Below, piece by piece: positions 17,110 to 26,375 of a stretch of DNA of 64,000 nucleotides. The position numbers were made by a program, and so were the translations under genes. Location: NCBI RefSeq assembly GCF_014205165.1, contig NZ_JACHMZ010000001.1:5934501-5998500 (forward strand), written 5' to 3'. Every line of letters begins with the position of its first letter. The first letter of the stretch is position 1. Origin of the DNA: Micromonospora carbonacea. GTDB taxonomy: Bacteria; Actinomycetota; Actinomycetes; Mycobacteriales; Micromonosporaceae. The notes beneath the pieces were generated by a model. The model was not told the origin of the DNA. It ran no database searches and worked only from the letters and a program-made list of their open reading frames with translations.

Positions 17110-18954
17110 CTACCGGCGGGGCTGTTCCTGGTCGAGCCGGGCGCGCAGCGCGTCGAGCTCGGCCCACAGGACGCCGGGCAGCTTGTCGCCGAACTTCTCG
17201 AACCACTCGGTGACCAGCGGCAGCTCCTCGCGCCACTCGTCCGGGTCGACCTTCAGGGCGATCCGGACGTCCTCCGGGGTCATGTCGAGGCCGTCGACGT
17301 CCAGCGCGTCCTGCGCCGGCACCATGCCGATCGGGGTCTCGACGGCGTCGGCGCGGCCCTCGATCCGCTCGATGATCCACTTGAGCACCCGGGAGTTCTC
17401 GCCGAAGCCCGGCCAGAGGAAGTTGCCCTCGGCATCCTTGCGGAACCAGTTGACATAGTAGATCTTGGGCAGCTTGGCCTCGTCGCCGTCGGTGCCCTTG
17501 CCCATCTCGATCCAGTGCCGGAAGTAGTCGCCGGCGTGGTAGCCGATGAACGGCAGCATCGCCATCGGGTCGCGGCGCACCACGCCGACCGCGCCGGACG
17601 CGGCGGCGGTGGTCTCCGAGGACAGGGTCGCGCCCAGGTAGACGCCGTGCACCCAGTCCCGGGCCTCGGTGACCAGCGGAATGGTGTCCCGCCGCCGGCC
17701 GCCGAACAGGATCGCGTCGATCGGCACCCCGTTGGGGTCGTAGTAGTCGTCGGCGAGGATCGGGCACTGCGTGATCGGGGTGCAGAACCGGCTGTTCGCG
17801 TGCGAGGAGAGGCTTTCGCTCTGCGGCGTCCAGTCGTTGCCCTTCCAGTCGACCAGGTGCGCCGGCGGCTCGCCCATGCCCTCCCACCAGATGTCGCCGT
17901 CGTCGGTGAGGGCGACGTTGGTGAAGATGGAGTTGCCCCGGTCCAGCGTGCGCATCGCGTTCGCGTTGGTCTTCCAGTCGGTGCCCGGGGCGACGCCGAA
18001 CAGGCCATACTCCGGGTTGACCGCGTAGAGCCGGCCGTCCGGGCCGAACCGCATCCAGGCGATGTCGTCGCCGATGGTCTCGACCTTCCAGCCGGGGACG
18101 GTCGGCTCCAGCATGGCCAGGTTGGTCTTGCCGCAGGCCGACGGGAACGCCCCGGCGACGTGGTAGACCTTCCCCTCCGGCGAGGTGATCTTGAGGATCA
18201 GCATGTGCTCGGCGAGCCAGCCCTCGTCCCGGCCCATCACGCTGGCGATCCGCAGCGAGTAGCACTTCTTGCCGAGCAGCGAGTTGCCGCCGTAGCCGGA
18301 GCCGTAGGACCAGATCTCCCGGGTCTCCGGGAAGTGCGAGATGTACTTCGTCTCGTTGCACGGCCACGCCACGTCCTGCTGGCCGGGCGCGAGCGGGGCG
18401 CCGATCGAGTGCAGGGCGTGCACGAACTCCGCGTCGTCACCCATCGCCGCCAGGACCTTCGCGCCCATCCGGGTCATGATGCGCATCGAGGCCACCACGT
18501 ACGGGCTGTCGGTGATCTCGACGCCGAACATGGGGTTCTCGGCCTCGACCGGGCCCATGCAGAACGGGATGACGTACATGGTGCGGCCGCGCATGCAGCC
18601 GCGGTAGAGCTGCGTCATCGTCCGCTTCATCTCGGCCGGCGCCATCCAGTTGTTGGTGGGGCCGGCGTCCGCGGAGTCCACCGAGCAGATGAACGTGCGC
18701 TCCTCGACACGGGCGACGTCGGAGGGGTCGGTGCGGGCGTAGAACGAGTTCGGCTTCTTCTCCGGGTTGAGCCGGATCAGGGTGCCGTTGGCGACGAGTT
18801 CGTCGGTGAGGCGACGCCACTCCTCGTCGGACCCGTCCACCCAGACGACCCGGTCGGGAGTGGTCAGTTCCGCTACCTCACGAACCCAGGTGAGCAGTTT
18901 GGGGTGGGACGTCGGGGCCTGATCGATCCCCCGAACGGTGGCCGGAGCAACCAT
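17110..18954 (-). CDS. pckG: Phosphoenolpyruvate carboxykinase (GTP)
   Basis: 614 residues, full length. It converts oxaloacetate and GTP to phosphoenolpyruvate, CO2 and GDP, the entry to gluconeogenesis. Seen: the P-loop with hyper-reactive cysteine [13 protein letters not shown] (about residues 275-287), substrate loop [19 protein letters not shown], guanine-site region [19 protein letters not shown] and [20 protein letters not shown] at 18954 has AAGGAGA 7 nt upstream. A TACGCT -10 box about 97 nt upstream suggests a leadered transcript. It pairs functionally with glpX in this window. Confidence 0.97.
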   Translation of the reverse strand: MVAPATVRGIDQAPTSHPKLLTWVREVAELTTPDRVVWVDGSDEEWRRLTDELVANGTLIRLNPEKKPNSFYARTDPSDVARVEERTFICSVDSADAGPTNNWMAPAEMKRTMTQLYRGCMRGRTMYVIPFCMGPVEAENPMFGVEITDSPYVVASMRIMTRMGAKVLAAMGDDAEFVHALHSIGAPLAPGQQDVAWPCNETKYISHFPETREIWSYGSGYGGNSLLGKKCYSLRIASVMGRDEGWLAEHMLILKITSPEGKVYHVAGAFPSACGKTNLAMLEPTVPGWKVETIGDDIAWMRFGPDGRLYAVNPEYGLFGVAPGTDWKTNANAMRTLDRGNSIFTNVALTDDGDIWWEGMGEPPAHLVDWKGNDWTPQSESLSSHANSRFCTPITQCPILADDYYDPNGVPIDAILFGGRRRDTIPLVTEARDWVHGVYLGATLSSETTAAASGAVGVVRRDPMAMLPFIGYHAGDYFRHWIEMGKGTDGDEAKLPKIYYVNWFRKDAEGNFLWPGFGENSRVLKWIIERIEGRADAVETPIGMVPAQDALDVDGLDMTPEDVRIALKVDPDEWREELPLVTEWFEKFGDKLPGVLWAELDALRARLDQEQPRR

Positions 18955-19433
18955 GACACATCTCCTTGTGGTCGACGCTGACCGGTCTGTGGCATGCACG
19001 AGTGGTGACGGCGCGAGGCGTCGCCTTCGTGGAAACCTGGGATTGGCCTCAGCGTAAACCGGGCGACGTCGCGAGTCAGTGGGACTGGTTGTGAAGAACT
19101 GCACAAGGTGCGGTCACGCTGCGGCATCGCGATCTGATACCCGCTTTCACGCGCAGTTTCACGCAAATTCCTCCGCGACCTTCGCCGAGGTCCGGGCCCT
19201 ACGGGAACCGGCGGGCCGGGCGCGACGGGTGGTGCTGATGAGAGTTGCGGTGACAACGGCGAACCGGCGACGGAATGCGCGAAACTGTGCGCGGATGCGC
19301 ATTCCCGAAACGATCCGCGAGTAACGGCCCGAGCGGTTACGCTCCGTTCGCTCCCGGCCCGCCCCGGCACGCCACCGCCGCCGCCCGGTCGCAGCTACCC
19401 GCCCGCGCAGCGGGCAACCGGTACGCTCAGCGG
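18955..19433. other. Divergent regulatory region pckG / gtrA
   Basis: 479 bases without a gene, noticeably less GC-rich than its flanks around 19080-19320. It holds a TACGCT -10 for pckG (19051-19056, minus strand), two TTTCACGC words 12 bp apart (19145-19152, 19157-19164), and GCGCAGTTTCACGCA whose inverted relative lies near 19276-19292 (GCGCACAGTTTCGCGCA on the minus strand). These may bind a regulator of pckG; none is identified. Confidence 0.5.
19422..19427 (+). promoter_or_regulatory. -10 box, leaderless gtrA-like gene
   Basis: TACGCT, 6 nt before the GTG at 19434; no ribosome binding site. Confidence 0.5.
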
Positions 19434-20006
19434 GTGGCCGCGACGATGACCGGTGACCAATCAGGGTCCCCGCCGACCCGACCCGGCATCGTCCGTGCCC
19501 TCATCGACCGCTTCGGTCACCTGATCCGCGAGCTGAGCAAGTTCGCCACCGTGGGCAGCGTCGCGTTCGTCGTCGACATCGCACTGTTCAACTACCTCGC
19601 CAACGCCAGGGGCATCGAGCAGGTCACCGCGAAGACGATCTCCACGGTGATCGCCGCGAGCGTGGCCTTCCTCGGCAACCGGTTCTGGACGTGGCGGCAC
19701 CGCCAGCGCTCCAACCCCGCGCGCGAGTACGCGCTGTTCTTCTTCTTCAATGGGGTGGGCATGGGCATCGCGGTGGCCTGCCTCGCCATCAGCCGGTACG
19801 GCCTGGGCGCCATCTGGCCCGGGGTCTTCCAGACCCCGTTCGCCGACAACATCGCCAGCTTCGTCGTGGGCACCGGGCTCGGCACGCTGTTCCGGTTCTG
19901 GTCGTACCGACGGTTCGTCTTCGCCGAAGCGGGAACCCCGAAGGTCGCGGAAGCGGGAACCCGGACGGCCACGGAGGCGGCGACCGACCGGGATCCACCG
20001 GCGTGA
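19434..20006 (+). CDS. GtrA-family membrane protein 1
   Basis: 190 residues with four membrane spans, as in GtrA/DPMS-like proteins thought to help move polyprenyl-linked sugars across the membrane for wall glycosylation. Seen: FATVGSVAFVVDIALFNYL, GNRFWTWRHRQRSNPAREYA (the family NR(F/H)WT(W/Y)R motif) and TLFRFWSYRRFVF. GTG at 19434 fits a leaderless promoter; an ATG four codons later is possible. It is followed after 62 bp by a second GtrA gene with matching motifs, a local duplication or heteromeric pair. M. tuberculosis has one such gene (Rv3277) upstream of birA. Confidence 0.87.
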   Translation: MAATMTGDQSGSPPTRPGIVRALIDRFGHLIRELSKFATVGSVAFVVDIALFNYLANARGIEQVTAKTISTVIAASVAFLGNRFWTWRHRQRSNPAREYALFFFFNGVGMGIAVACLAISRYGLGAIWPGVFQTPFADNIASFVVGTGLGTLFRFWSYRRFVFAEAGTPKVAEAGTRTATEAATDRDPPA

Positions 20007-20068
20007 CCCGCCGCCCATCTCGTCCGGCCGGACCGGCCCGGCCCGCCCACTCGCCTAAGGTGTTGCGC

Positions 20069-20812
20069 ATGCGTCTTGTCCGTCTGCTGCCTGAGCGCTG
20101 GCAGAAGTTCATCCACGAGGCGCTCAAATTCGGCGTCGTCGGCGGCATCAACACCGCCATCAATTACGCGGTGTTCAACGCGCTGGCACTTACGGTGTTC
20201 CGCGACGGCCAACTCAAGGCGACCGTCGTCGCCACCGTCGTCGCGACGATCACGTCGTATCTGATGAACAGGCACTGGACGTACCGGGACCGCCCGAAAT
20301 CGGCGCTGCGGCGCGAATACGCCCTTTTCTTCCTGTTCAACGCGACCGGCCTGCTCATCGAGCTCGGTGTCCTCGCGGCGGCCAAGTACGGCCTCGGCAT
20401 GACCAGCCTGCTCGCCCTCAACGTGGCGAAGACCGGCGGCGTGCTGCTGGCCACCCTGTTCCGCTTCTGGTCCTACCGGACGTTCGTCTTCCAGCCCGCC
20501 CCCGCCGAACCGGCGGCCGACACCTGGCACACCATCCCGCGCGACGAGTGGGACACGATGGCCGAGCTGGACCCGGTGGCCGAGCTGGCCGAGTCCGTCA
20601 CCGAGCTGGAGGAGGCCGAGCCGAAGCCGGGCCCCGCCGGGCGACGGCCGCCGGTCCACCCCGACGAGCCCGCCACCGCGTACGGGGTCCCGACACCCGC
20701 CCAGGGCCGGCCCGCGCCGGCCGACGCGGCGCTCGGCAACGCGCTCGACGGCGACCTGGCGGCCGAACTCGCCGAGGAGCTGCACGCCGGCGCCCGCCGA
20801 CGCCGGCGGTGA
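20069..20812 (+). CDS. GtrA-family membrane protein 2 with acidic C-terminal tail
   Basis: 247 residues. The first 140 form the four-span GtrA domain (GVVGGINTAINYAVFNALAL, MNRHWTYRDRPKSALRREYA, TLFRFWSYRTFVF). Unlike the first copy it carries an extra roughly 105-residue acidic, Pro/Glu/Ala-rich cytoplasmic tail that ends in RRRRR and lacks any recognisable domain. ATG at 20069 has TAAGG upstream. The stop overlaps the next gene's GTG start (GTGA), so this protein and the MaoC-like protein should be co-translated. Confidence 0.87.
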   Translation: MRLVRLLPERWQKFIHEALKFGVVGGINTAINYAVFNALALTVFRDGQLKATVVATVVATITSYLMNRHWTYRDRPKSALRREYALFFLFNATGLLIELGVLAAAKYGLGMTSLLALNVAKTGGVLLATLFRFWSYRTFVFQPAPAEPAADTWHTIPRDEWDTMAELDPVAELAESVTELEEAEPKPGPAGRRPPVHPDEPATAYGVPTPAQGRPAPADAALGNALDGDLAAELAEELHAGARRRRR

Positions 20813-21756
20813 GTGAGGTGACCGAGGTGACCGAGATGACGACCGCGACCGCTGCTCCCGAGCCGACCGCAGCCCCGGAGCCGACCGCAGCCCCGGGACT
20901 GACAGCGGTACCCGCACCGGACACAGCGCCCGCACGGAACGCGGCTCCCGCACCGGGCCCGGCTCCCGCAGCGAGCGTGGCTCCCGCACCGGTCACGGTT
21001 GCCCCGCCGGCCGTGGCTGCCCCGCAGGCCATGACTGCCCCGCAGGCCGTGGCTGCCGCAGCGGCCACGGTTCCCGCGCCGAGCGCAGCCGCCGGGCCGG
21101 CGGGCCCAGGCGGGCCGGCGGGCACGAACGGACCAGCCAGCGCCAACGGCCCGGCAGGAACGAACGGCCCGGCAGGCGCGAACGGGCCGGCCAGCGCGAA
21201 CGGCCCGGCGGGAACGAACGGGCCGGCAGGCGCGAACGGGCCGGCGGGACCGCCGGAGGTGACCGGGCCGGCCCGGTCGGGCACCGGCGCGCCGGCCGAG
21301 CTCTTCTTCGAGGACCTGACGCCTGGGCGCACCTTCGACCTCGGCGAGGTGCGCGTCGACGGCGCCGAGATGGTCGCCTTCGCCCGCCGGTTCGACCCGC
21401 AGTGGTACCACGTCGACGCCGAGCGCGCCGCCGCGAGCCACCACGGCGGGCTGATCGCCAGCGGCTTCTACACGGTCAGCCTCTTCATGCGCGCGTACGT
21501 CGACCACGTGCTCGCCCGGGCCGCAGCGGACGCCTCCCCCGGCCTGGAGGAGCTGCGCTGGCTGGCCCCGGTCCGCGCCGGCGACCGCCTGGCGGCCCGC
21601 CTGGACGTGATGGGCGCCCGCCCCTCCACCGCCCGCCCCGGGCTCGGCACCGTCAGCCTCAGCGGCACCATGTTCCGCCTCGGCCCCGACGGCCAGCCGG
21701 CCCAGGAGGTGCTGCGCACCCGCTTCCGCGGCTGGTTCACCCTCCGGCCCGGCTGA
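20809..21756 (+). CDS. MaoC-like dehydratase with collagen-like N-terminal repeats
   Basis: 315 residues. The C-terminal 150 form a hot-dog MaoC domain (LFFEDLTPGRTFDLGEVRVD, RFDPQWYHVDAERA, HHGGLIASGFYTVSLFMRAY), related to R-specific enoyl-CoA hydratases; the usual D-x5-H site is covered by FDPQWYHVD. The first 160 residues are low-complexity: Ala/Pro/Thr, then seven hexapeptides of type GPAGTN/GPAGAN/GPASAN encoded by 18-bp repeats (21112-21237). The GTG start at 20809 overlaps the GtrA stop; an ATG lies nine codons in. The repeat section is in frame and Gly-x-y patterned, so it is probably translated. Confidence 0.8.
   Translation: MSEVTEVTEMTTATAAPEPTAAPEPTAAPGLTAVPAPDTAPARNAAPAPGPAPAASVAPAPVTVAPPAVAAPQAMTAPQAVAAAAATVPAPSAAAGPAGPGGPAGTNGPASANGPAGTNGPAGANGPASANGPAGTNGPAGANGPAGPPEVTGPARSGTGAPAELFFEDLTPGRTFDLGEVRVDGAEMVAFARRFDPQWYHVDAERAAASHHGGLIASGFYTVSLFMRAYVDHVLARAAADASPGLEELRWLAPVRAGDRLAARLDVMGARPSTARPGLGTVSLSGTMFRLGPDGQPAQEVLRTRFRGWFTLRPG
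21112..21237 (+). repeat. Seven in-frame 18-bp tandem repeats
   Basis: Units such as GGCCCGGCAGGAACGAAC. They are arranged as one leading unit plus a 54-bp block of three units repeated twice (21130-21183 and 21184-21237). They encode the hexapeptide repeat of the MaoC-like protein. Confidence 0.9.
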
Positions 21757-21777
21757 CCGTCCCGCGGCCGTCACGGT

Positions 21778-21827
21778 CTGCCCGTCACGCGCCCAGCGCG
21801 GCCTGCCCGTCACGCGCCCAGCGCGGC
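21778..21827. repeat. Tandem 25-bp direct repeat
   Basis: Two identical 25-bp copies back to back (21778-21802, 21803-21827), beginning CTGCCCGTCACGCG, in the gap after the MaoC-like gene. Noncoding as far as I can see. Confidence 0.8.
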
Positions 21828-21884
21828 CCGGCCGTCCCGCGACCGGGCCGGCCTGGCCGTCCTGTCTCCCGTGCGGCGGCGGGG

Positions 21885-22457
21885 TCAGGCCGACGGGTCG
21901 CGCAGCGGCTTGCCCTCGCGCATGTCCGCGAGGATCTCGCGCATCTCGCCGTCGCCGAGGGAGTGCTTGTCGTGGTGCGCCTCGACCAGCTCGTACAGCT
22001 TGGTCTGGACCTTGTCGACGTGCGGGACGTCGGTGAGCACCGACTGCCCCCGCTCGCCGGCCGACTCGATGGTCAGGGTGCCGCAGCCGAGCAGCCGCTC
22101 GACGAAACGCTGGCTCATCGCGTGGTCGTTGATCCGGGTGAGCGGGATGTCCCGCCGGTCCCGGGAGAGGACGCCCTGCTGGAGCAGCACCCGTTCGTTG
22201 GTGAACAGGTAGTGGGTGCTGCGCCAGACCAGGAACGGCCAGAGCCCGAGCCAGAGCACCAGCACCGCCGCCAGCCCCGCGAGGACGTACAGCGCGACGG
22301 TCGCGGCGTCGCCGTCCGGGAGCAGGATCCAGCCCGCCACCACCGCCGCGACGGCGAGCACCAGCACCAGGACCGGACGCACCACGGCCTTCCAGTGCGG
22401 GTGCAGGTGCAACACGACGTGCTCGTCCTCAGTGAGCACGTCTTCGGGAAACGCCAC
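21885..22457 (-). CDS. Bacterial PH-domain membrane protein
   Basis: 190 residues. Two adjacent membrane spans (about residues 25-45 and 55-80) are followed by a bacterial PH (bPH2/YdbT-like) domain: STHYLFTNERVLLQQGVLSR, DIPLTRINDHAMSQRFVERL, CGTLTIESAGERGQSVLTDV. GTG at 22457 has GAGGAGG upstream. The role of these proteins is unknown; they may sense or scaffold at the membrane. The place next to birA and accD matches M. tuberculosis Rv3278c. Confidence 0.88.
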   Translation of the reverse strand: MAFPEDVLTEDEHVVLHLHPHWKAVVRPVLVLVLAVAAVVAGWILLPDGDAATVALYVLAGLAAVLVLWLGLWPFLVWRSTHYLFTNERVLLQQGVLSRDRRDIPLTRINDHAMSQRFVERLLGCGTLTIESAGERGQSVLTDVPHVDKVQTKLYELVEAHHDKHSLGDGEMREILADMREGKPLRDPSA

Positions 22458-22596
22458 GCCGAACCTCCTCGCCAGAAACGGACGAGCTGACCGTAGCGGG
22501 TCGACGCCCCCGCGCGGATCAACCGGTGCGGTGGTTCCCGCGCGTGCCGCGCGGCGACCGTCTGCGGTGGGGCCTGCGGCCCCCGCCGGCCCGGGT

Positions 22597-22647
22597 GTGA
22601 GAAGGGAACCCTTCTCTACCGTAGGCGTTAACAAGGGGCCCTTCCTT
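22597..22647 (-). repeat. Dispersed 3'-end hairpin element, copy C
   Basis: Minus strand: AAGGAAGGGCCCCTTG, core TTAACGCCTACGG, arm 2 GAGAAGGGTTCCCTTCTC, which is itself a perfect inverted repeat (subtype I). It starts one base after the birA stop codon. Confidence 0.88.
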
Positions 22648-23523
22648 TCACCGCAGGTGCAGGACGTCGCCCGCCGCCAGGGTGCGTGGGCCGGCCGGCG
22701 TGTCGACCAGCAGCCGGCCGTCGGCGTCCACGCCGGTCGCGGTGCCGGTCACCTCCTGCCCGCCGGGCAGTAGCACCCGCACCGACCGGCCGACCGTCGC
22801 GCAGGCCGCCACGTACGCCTCGCGCAGGCCGCTGGCCACCGCGTCGCCACCGGCGCAGCGCCAACGGTCGTACCAGTCGGCGACGGAGCGCAGCAGGGCG
22901 CGCAGCAGCGGGTCCCGGTCGGTGGCGGCGGCACCGGCGAGCTGGAGCGAGGTGGCCGGCAGGCCGGTCGGGTTCGCCGGCAGCTCGTCGGCGCGCAGGG
23001 TGACGTTGAGGCCGATGCCGAGGACGATCGCCGAGGGCTGCTCCAGCGTCGGGCCGGGCACCGCCTCGGCCAGGATGCCGGCGCACTTGGCGTCGCCGAT
23101 CAGCAGGTCGTTGGGCCACTTGAGGGCGGCGTCCAGCTCGGCGAGCCGGGCCACCGCCTCGACGAGCGCGACGCCGGCGAGCAGCGGCAGCCAGCCGTAC
23201 CCGGTGGCGGGGACCGCCGGCCAGCCGCGCTCCGCGACGGCCTCGCCGGGCCGCAGCAGCACGCTGGCCGCGATGCCGGCGCGGGCCGGCGACTGCCAGA
23301 CCCGGTCGCGTCGCCCCCGACCTGCGGTCTGCCGCTCGGCGACCACCACGAGGCCCTCCGGCTCGCCGGACCGGGCCGCCTCCGCCACGTCCGCGTTGGT
23401 CGATCCGGTCTCGGCGCGCAGCTCCAGGCGGGCCCACGGGCCGTGCGGGGCGGTCAGCGCGCGGCGTAGCCGGGCCGCCGACAGCGGCGGGCGGTCCAGG
23501 TCGGTGTACGGCGAGCCGGGCAT
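22648..23523 (-). CDS. birA: Biotin-[acetyl-CoA-carboxylase] ligase
   Basis: 291 residues. It activates biotin as biotinyl-AMP and attaches it to the lysine of biotin carboxyl carrier domains, here most likely the AccA protein at 39208. Seen: ETGSTNADVAE, the biotin-loop motif GRGRRDRVW, and LKWPNDLLIGDAK. There is no N-terminal HTH, so it is a group I ligase and not the biotin repressor. ATG at 23523. It is divergent from accD, the same order as in mycobacteria. Confidence 0.95.
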   Translation of the reverse strand: MPGSPYTDLDRPPLSAARLRRALTAPHGPWARLELRAETGSTNADVAEAARSGEPEGLVVVAERQTAGRGRRDRVWQSPARAGIAASVLLRPGEAVAERGWPAVPATGYGWLPLLAGVALVEAVARLAELDAALKWPNDLLIGDAKCAGILAEAVPGPTLEQPSAIVLGIGLNVTLRADELPANPTGLPATSLQLAGAAATDRDPLLRALLRSVADWYDRWRCAGGDAVASGLREAYVAACATVGRSVRVLLPGGQEVTGTATGVDADGRLLVDTPAGPRTLAAGDVLHLR

Positions 23524-23733
23524 CCCGCCAGCCTACGGCCCGCGTGCCCACTGCGGCGGACGCCGCCCGCCCGACGGCCGGCGCCGCCGGCCGCGTCCGG
23601 TGGTAGCTTCCCGCTCGCTCGGCGGCGGGTGCTGGCCTCGCTCGGCGGCGGGTGGCGGCTTCGCTGGGTGGCGGGCCTGGTCCGGCGCGGTTACTGAGGC
23701 GTACTGCACACCGTCGGCCACCTGAACCATCGT

Positions 23734-23739
23734 TATATT
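23734..23739 (+). promoter_or_regulatory. -10 box, leaderless accD
   Basis: TATATT, 6 nt before the GTG at 23746; no ribosome binding site. Confidence 0.55.
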
Positions 23740-23745
23740 CCGTGG

Positions 23746-25329
23746 GTGACCAACGAGACCGGGATCAACATCCACAGCACGGCGGGCAAGCTGGCGGACC
23801 TGGAGCGACGGGTCGACGAGGCGGTGCACGCCGGGTCGGCGCGCGCGGTCTCCAAGCAGCACGCCCGGGGTAAGAAGACGGCACGGGAGCGGATCGAGCT
23901 GCTGCTCGACGAGGGGTCCTTCGTCGAGCTGGACGAGTTCGCCCGGCACCGGTCTACCAACTTCGGCCTGGACCGCACCCGCCCGTACGGCGACGGGGTG
24001 ATCACCGGCTACGGCACGGTCGACGGCCGGCAGGTCTGCGTCTTCGCGCAGGACTTCACGGTCTTCGGCGGCTCCCTCGGTGAGGTCTTCGGCGAGAAGA
24101 TCGTCAAGGTGATGGACCTCGCCATGAAGATCGGCTGCCCGGTGATCGGCATCAACGACTCGGGCGGGGCCCGCATCCAGGAGGGCGTGGCGTCCCTCGG
24201 GCTCTACGGCGAGATCTTCTTCCGCAACGTGCGGGCCAGCGGCGTCATCCCGCAGGTCTCCCTGATCATGGGCCCGTGCGCGGGCGGCGCGGTCTACTCC
24301 CCGGCGGTCACCGACTTCACCGTGATGGTCGACCAGACCTCGCACATGTTCATCACCGGCCCCGACGTGATCAAGACGGTCACCGGCGAGGACGTGGGCA
24401 TGGAGGAGCTGGGCGGGGCGCGCACCCACAACGCGCGCAGCGGCAACGCGCACTACCTCGGCGCGGACGAGGACGACGCGATCGAGTACGTCAAGGCGCT
24501 GCTGTCGTACCTGCCGTCGAACAACCTGGACGAGCCGCCGGTCGTCGACGCCCCGGCCGACCTGGCGGTGAGCGACGCCGACCGGGAGCTGGACACGCTG
24601 ATCCCCGACTCGGCCAACCAGCCGTACGACATGCACCGGGTCGTCGAGCACGTCCTCGACGACGGGGAGTTCCTGGAGGTCCAACCGCTGTACGCGCAGA
24701 ACATGGTGGTCGGCTTCGGCCGCGTCGAGGGCCGCCCGGTCGGCGTGGTGGCCAACCAGCCGATGCACTTCGCCGGCACCCTCGACATCGCCGCGTCGGA
24801 GAAGGCCGCCCGATTCGTGCGCACCTGCGACGCGTTCAACATCCCCGTGCTGACCTTCGTGGACGTCCCCGGTTTCCTGCCCGGCACCGGCCAGGAGTGG
24901 GACGGCATCATCCGCCGGGGCGCGAAGCTCATCTACGCGTACGCCGAGGCGACCGTCCCGAAGGTCACCGTGATCACCCGCAAGGCGTACGGCGGGGCGT
25001 ACGACGTGATGGGCTCCAAGCACCTCGGCGCGGACCTGAACTTCGCCTGGCCGACCGCGCAGATCGCGGTGATGGGCGCGCAGGGCGCGGTGAACATCCT
25101 GTACCGGCAGGAGCTGACCGCCGCCGAGGACCCGGCCGCCGTGCGCGCCGAGAAGATCGCCGAGTACGAGGACACCCTCGCCAACCCGTACATCGCCGCC
25201 GAGCGGGGGTACGTCGACTCGGTGATCCCGCCGCACGAGACGCGTACCCAGATCGTCCGGGCGCTGCGGGTGCTGCGCACCAAGCGCGAGACGCTCCCGC
25301 CGAAGAAGCACGGCAACATCCCGCTCTAG
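23746..25329 (+). CDS. accD: Acyl-CoA carboxylase beta (carboxyltransferase) subunit
   Basis: 527 residues, typical of actinobacterial AccD/PccB. It moves the carboxyl group from carboxybiotin to acyl-CoA (propionyl- and/or acetyl-CoA). Seen: N-terminal [20 protein letters not shown], oxyanion-hole motifs [11 protein letters not shown] and (second half) [20 protein letters not shown], and [19 protein letters not shown]. Position matches accD5 of M. tuberculosis; the Asp that sets propionyl preference would need alignment. Here accE and accA are displaced by inserts (6.3 and 13.9 kb downstream). Confidence 0.95.
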   Translation: MTNETGINIHSTAGKLADLERRVDEAVHAGSARAVSKQHARGKKTARERIELLLDEGSFVELDEFARHRSTNFGLDRTRPYGDGVITGYGTVDGRQVCVFAQDFTVFGGSLGEVFGEKIVKVMDLAMKIGCPVIGINDSGGARIQEGVASLGLYGEIFFRNVRASGVIPQVSLIMGPCAGGAVYSPAVTDFTVMVDQTSHMFITGPDVIKTVTGEDVGMEELGGARTHNARSGNAHYLGADEDDAIEYVKALLSYLPSNNLDEPPVVDAPADLAVSDADRELDTLIPDSANQPYDMHRVVEHVLDDGEFLEVQPLYAQNMVVGFGRVEGRPVGVVANQPMHFAGTLDIAASEKAARFVRTCDAFNIPVLTFVDVPGFLPGTGQEWDGIIRRGAKLIYAYAEATVPKVTVITRKAYGGAYDVMGSKHLGADLNFAWPTAQIAVMGAQGAVNILYRQELTAAEDPAAVRAEKIAEYEDTLANPYIAAERGYVDSVIPPHETRTQIVRALRVLRTKRETLPPKKHGNIPL

Positions 25330-25333
25330 ATGC

Positions 25334-25387
25334 AAGGAAGGGCCCCCTGTTAACGCATTCTGCATAGCAGGGGCCCCTTCCAAACGC
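25334..25387 (+). repeat. Dispersed 3'-end hairpin element, copy D
   Basis: AAGGAAGGGCCCCCTG, core TTAACGCATTCTGCATA, arm 2 CAGGGGCCCCTTCC (subtype II). The arms pair at 13 of 14 positions. It begins 4 bases after the accD stop codon. Confidence 0.88.
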
Positions 25388-25442
25388 CCGGCCCGGAGAG
25401 GCGGCGGCCCGGAGAGGCGGCGGGGCAGCGCGGCGGCGGTCG

Positions 25443-26375
25443 TCAGCAGGCCGGGTTGGCGGCGAGGCACATCCGGCGGGCGGCCGTCCGGCCCAGGTCG
25501 AGCAGCTCGGCGTCACTCGTCCAACGGTCGCCCTCCGGCCCGTCGACGCCCAGCGCGCTCCCCGGCACGATCACGGTGACCAGGTCGCCGACCCTGACCA
25601 GCAGCTTGGTCTCCCTCGACGCCTTCCACTCAAGCGGCTTCGCCGTCGCCACCTCCACCGGCGTGGACCCGGTGTGGCGGAGCAGGACGGCCTGATCGCC
25701 GGCGAAGTCTCGCGCGACCGTCTGCCAGGTGTGCGTTACCGAGACGGTGACGGGTTGACCGGCACGGTGGAGCGGCGCCACCTCGCGCCAGCCGACGCAG
25801 GCCGTCACCATCTCGTTCAGGTCGAGAAACAGCCGGCTGGCTGCCCTCGGGGAGACGCGGTAGACGTCCTGGGTGAAGACCCACAGGCCGCCCGGCTGGT
25901 CCTGCTCCGGCGCGGCCCGCTGGAACAGCGTCTGCGACCGGGAGTAACGGGACACCGGCGTGTCCACCTCCAGCCCTTGTGCCCCGGCGCACGACTGGAG
26001 CAGCGGGTCGATCCGGATCGGCTCCTGGAGTCCCGAGTCGCCCAGCCGCACGTTGCTCGGCGCGCCCAGGTCGGCCCGGTCCAGCAGGGCCTCCTGTGGG
26101 ATCTCGGCCCGGCCGGCCGGCTCCGCGCCGTCCGAGGAGAGCCGCTGGCCCGCCGGTGGCGCGAGGGGCCCGGCCCGCCCGCCGGCCGCCACGGCGAAGG
26201 CCGAGAGCACGGCCAGCACGGCGGTCGCCGCCGCCAGCGCCGTACGCCGGCTGCGGCGGCGGGCCCGGGCGCGGATCTCCGCCGGTTCGAGCCAGCGTAC
26301 GTCCCGCAGGTCCCGCCGCATCCGTTCGACGAACGCCAGGTCGGCCAGGTGGTCCACGTCGTGGTCGTCACGCAT
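25443..26375 (-). CDS. Membrane protein, probable anti-sigma partner
   Basis: 310 residues: a cytoplasmic N-terminus of about 50 residues (DDHDVDHLADLAFVERMRRD), one membrane span (RTALAAATAVLAVLSAFAVA, about residues 45-65) and a 240-residue extracytoplasmic domain with several Trp and three Cys, ending in CLAANPAC. The ATG lies inside the last codons of the sigma-factor gene (8-bp overlap), the normal arrangement for a sigma/anti-sigma pair. It lacks the HxxxCxxC zinc anti-sigma motif, so the assignment rests on context. Confidence 0.72.
   Translation of the reverse strand: MRDDHDVDHLADLAFVERMRRDLRDVRWLEPAEIRARARRRSRRTALAAATAVLAVLSAFAVAAGGRAGPLAPPAGQRLSSDGAEPAGRAEIPQEALLDRADLGAPSNVRLGDSGLQEPIRIDPLLQSCAGAQGLEVDTPVSRYSRSQTLFQRAAPEQDQPGGLWVFTQDVYRVSPRAASRLFLDLNEMVTACVGWREVAPLHRAGQPVTVSVTHTWQTVARDFAGDQAVLLRHTGSTPVEVATAKPLEWKASRETKLLVRVGDLVTVIVPGSALGVDGPEGDRWTSDAELLDLGRTAARRMCLAANPAC

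Noticed and set aside
21112..21237. CRISPR-like regularly spaced repeat
   Set aside because: The 18-bp units are contiguous, in frame and encode hexapeptides; there are no spacers.
25443..26375. Zinc-binding anti-sigma factor (ZAS)
   Set aside because: No HxxxCxxC motif in the cytoplasmic N-terminus; only the context-based anti-sigma-like label is kept.
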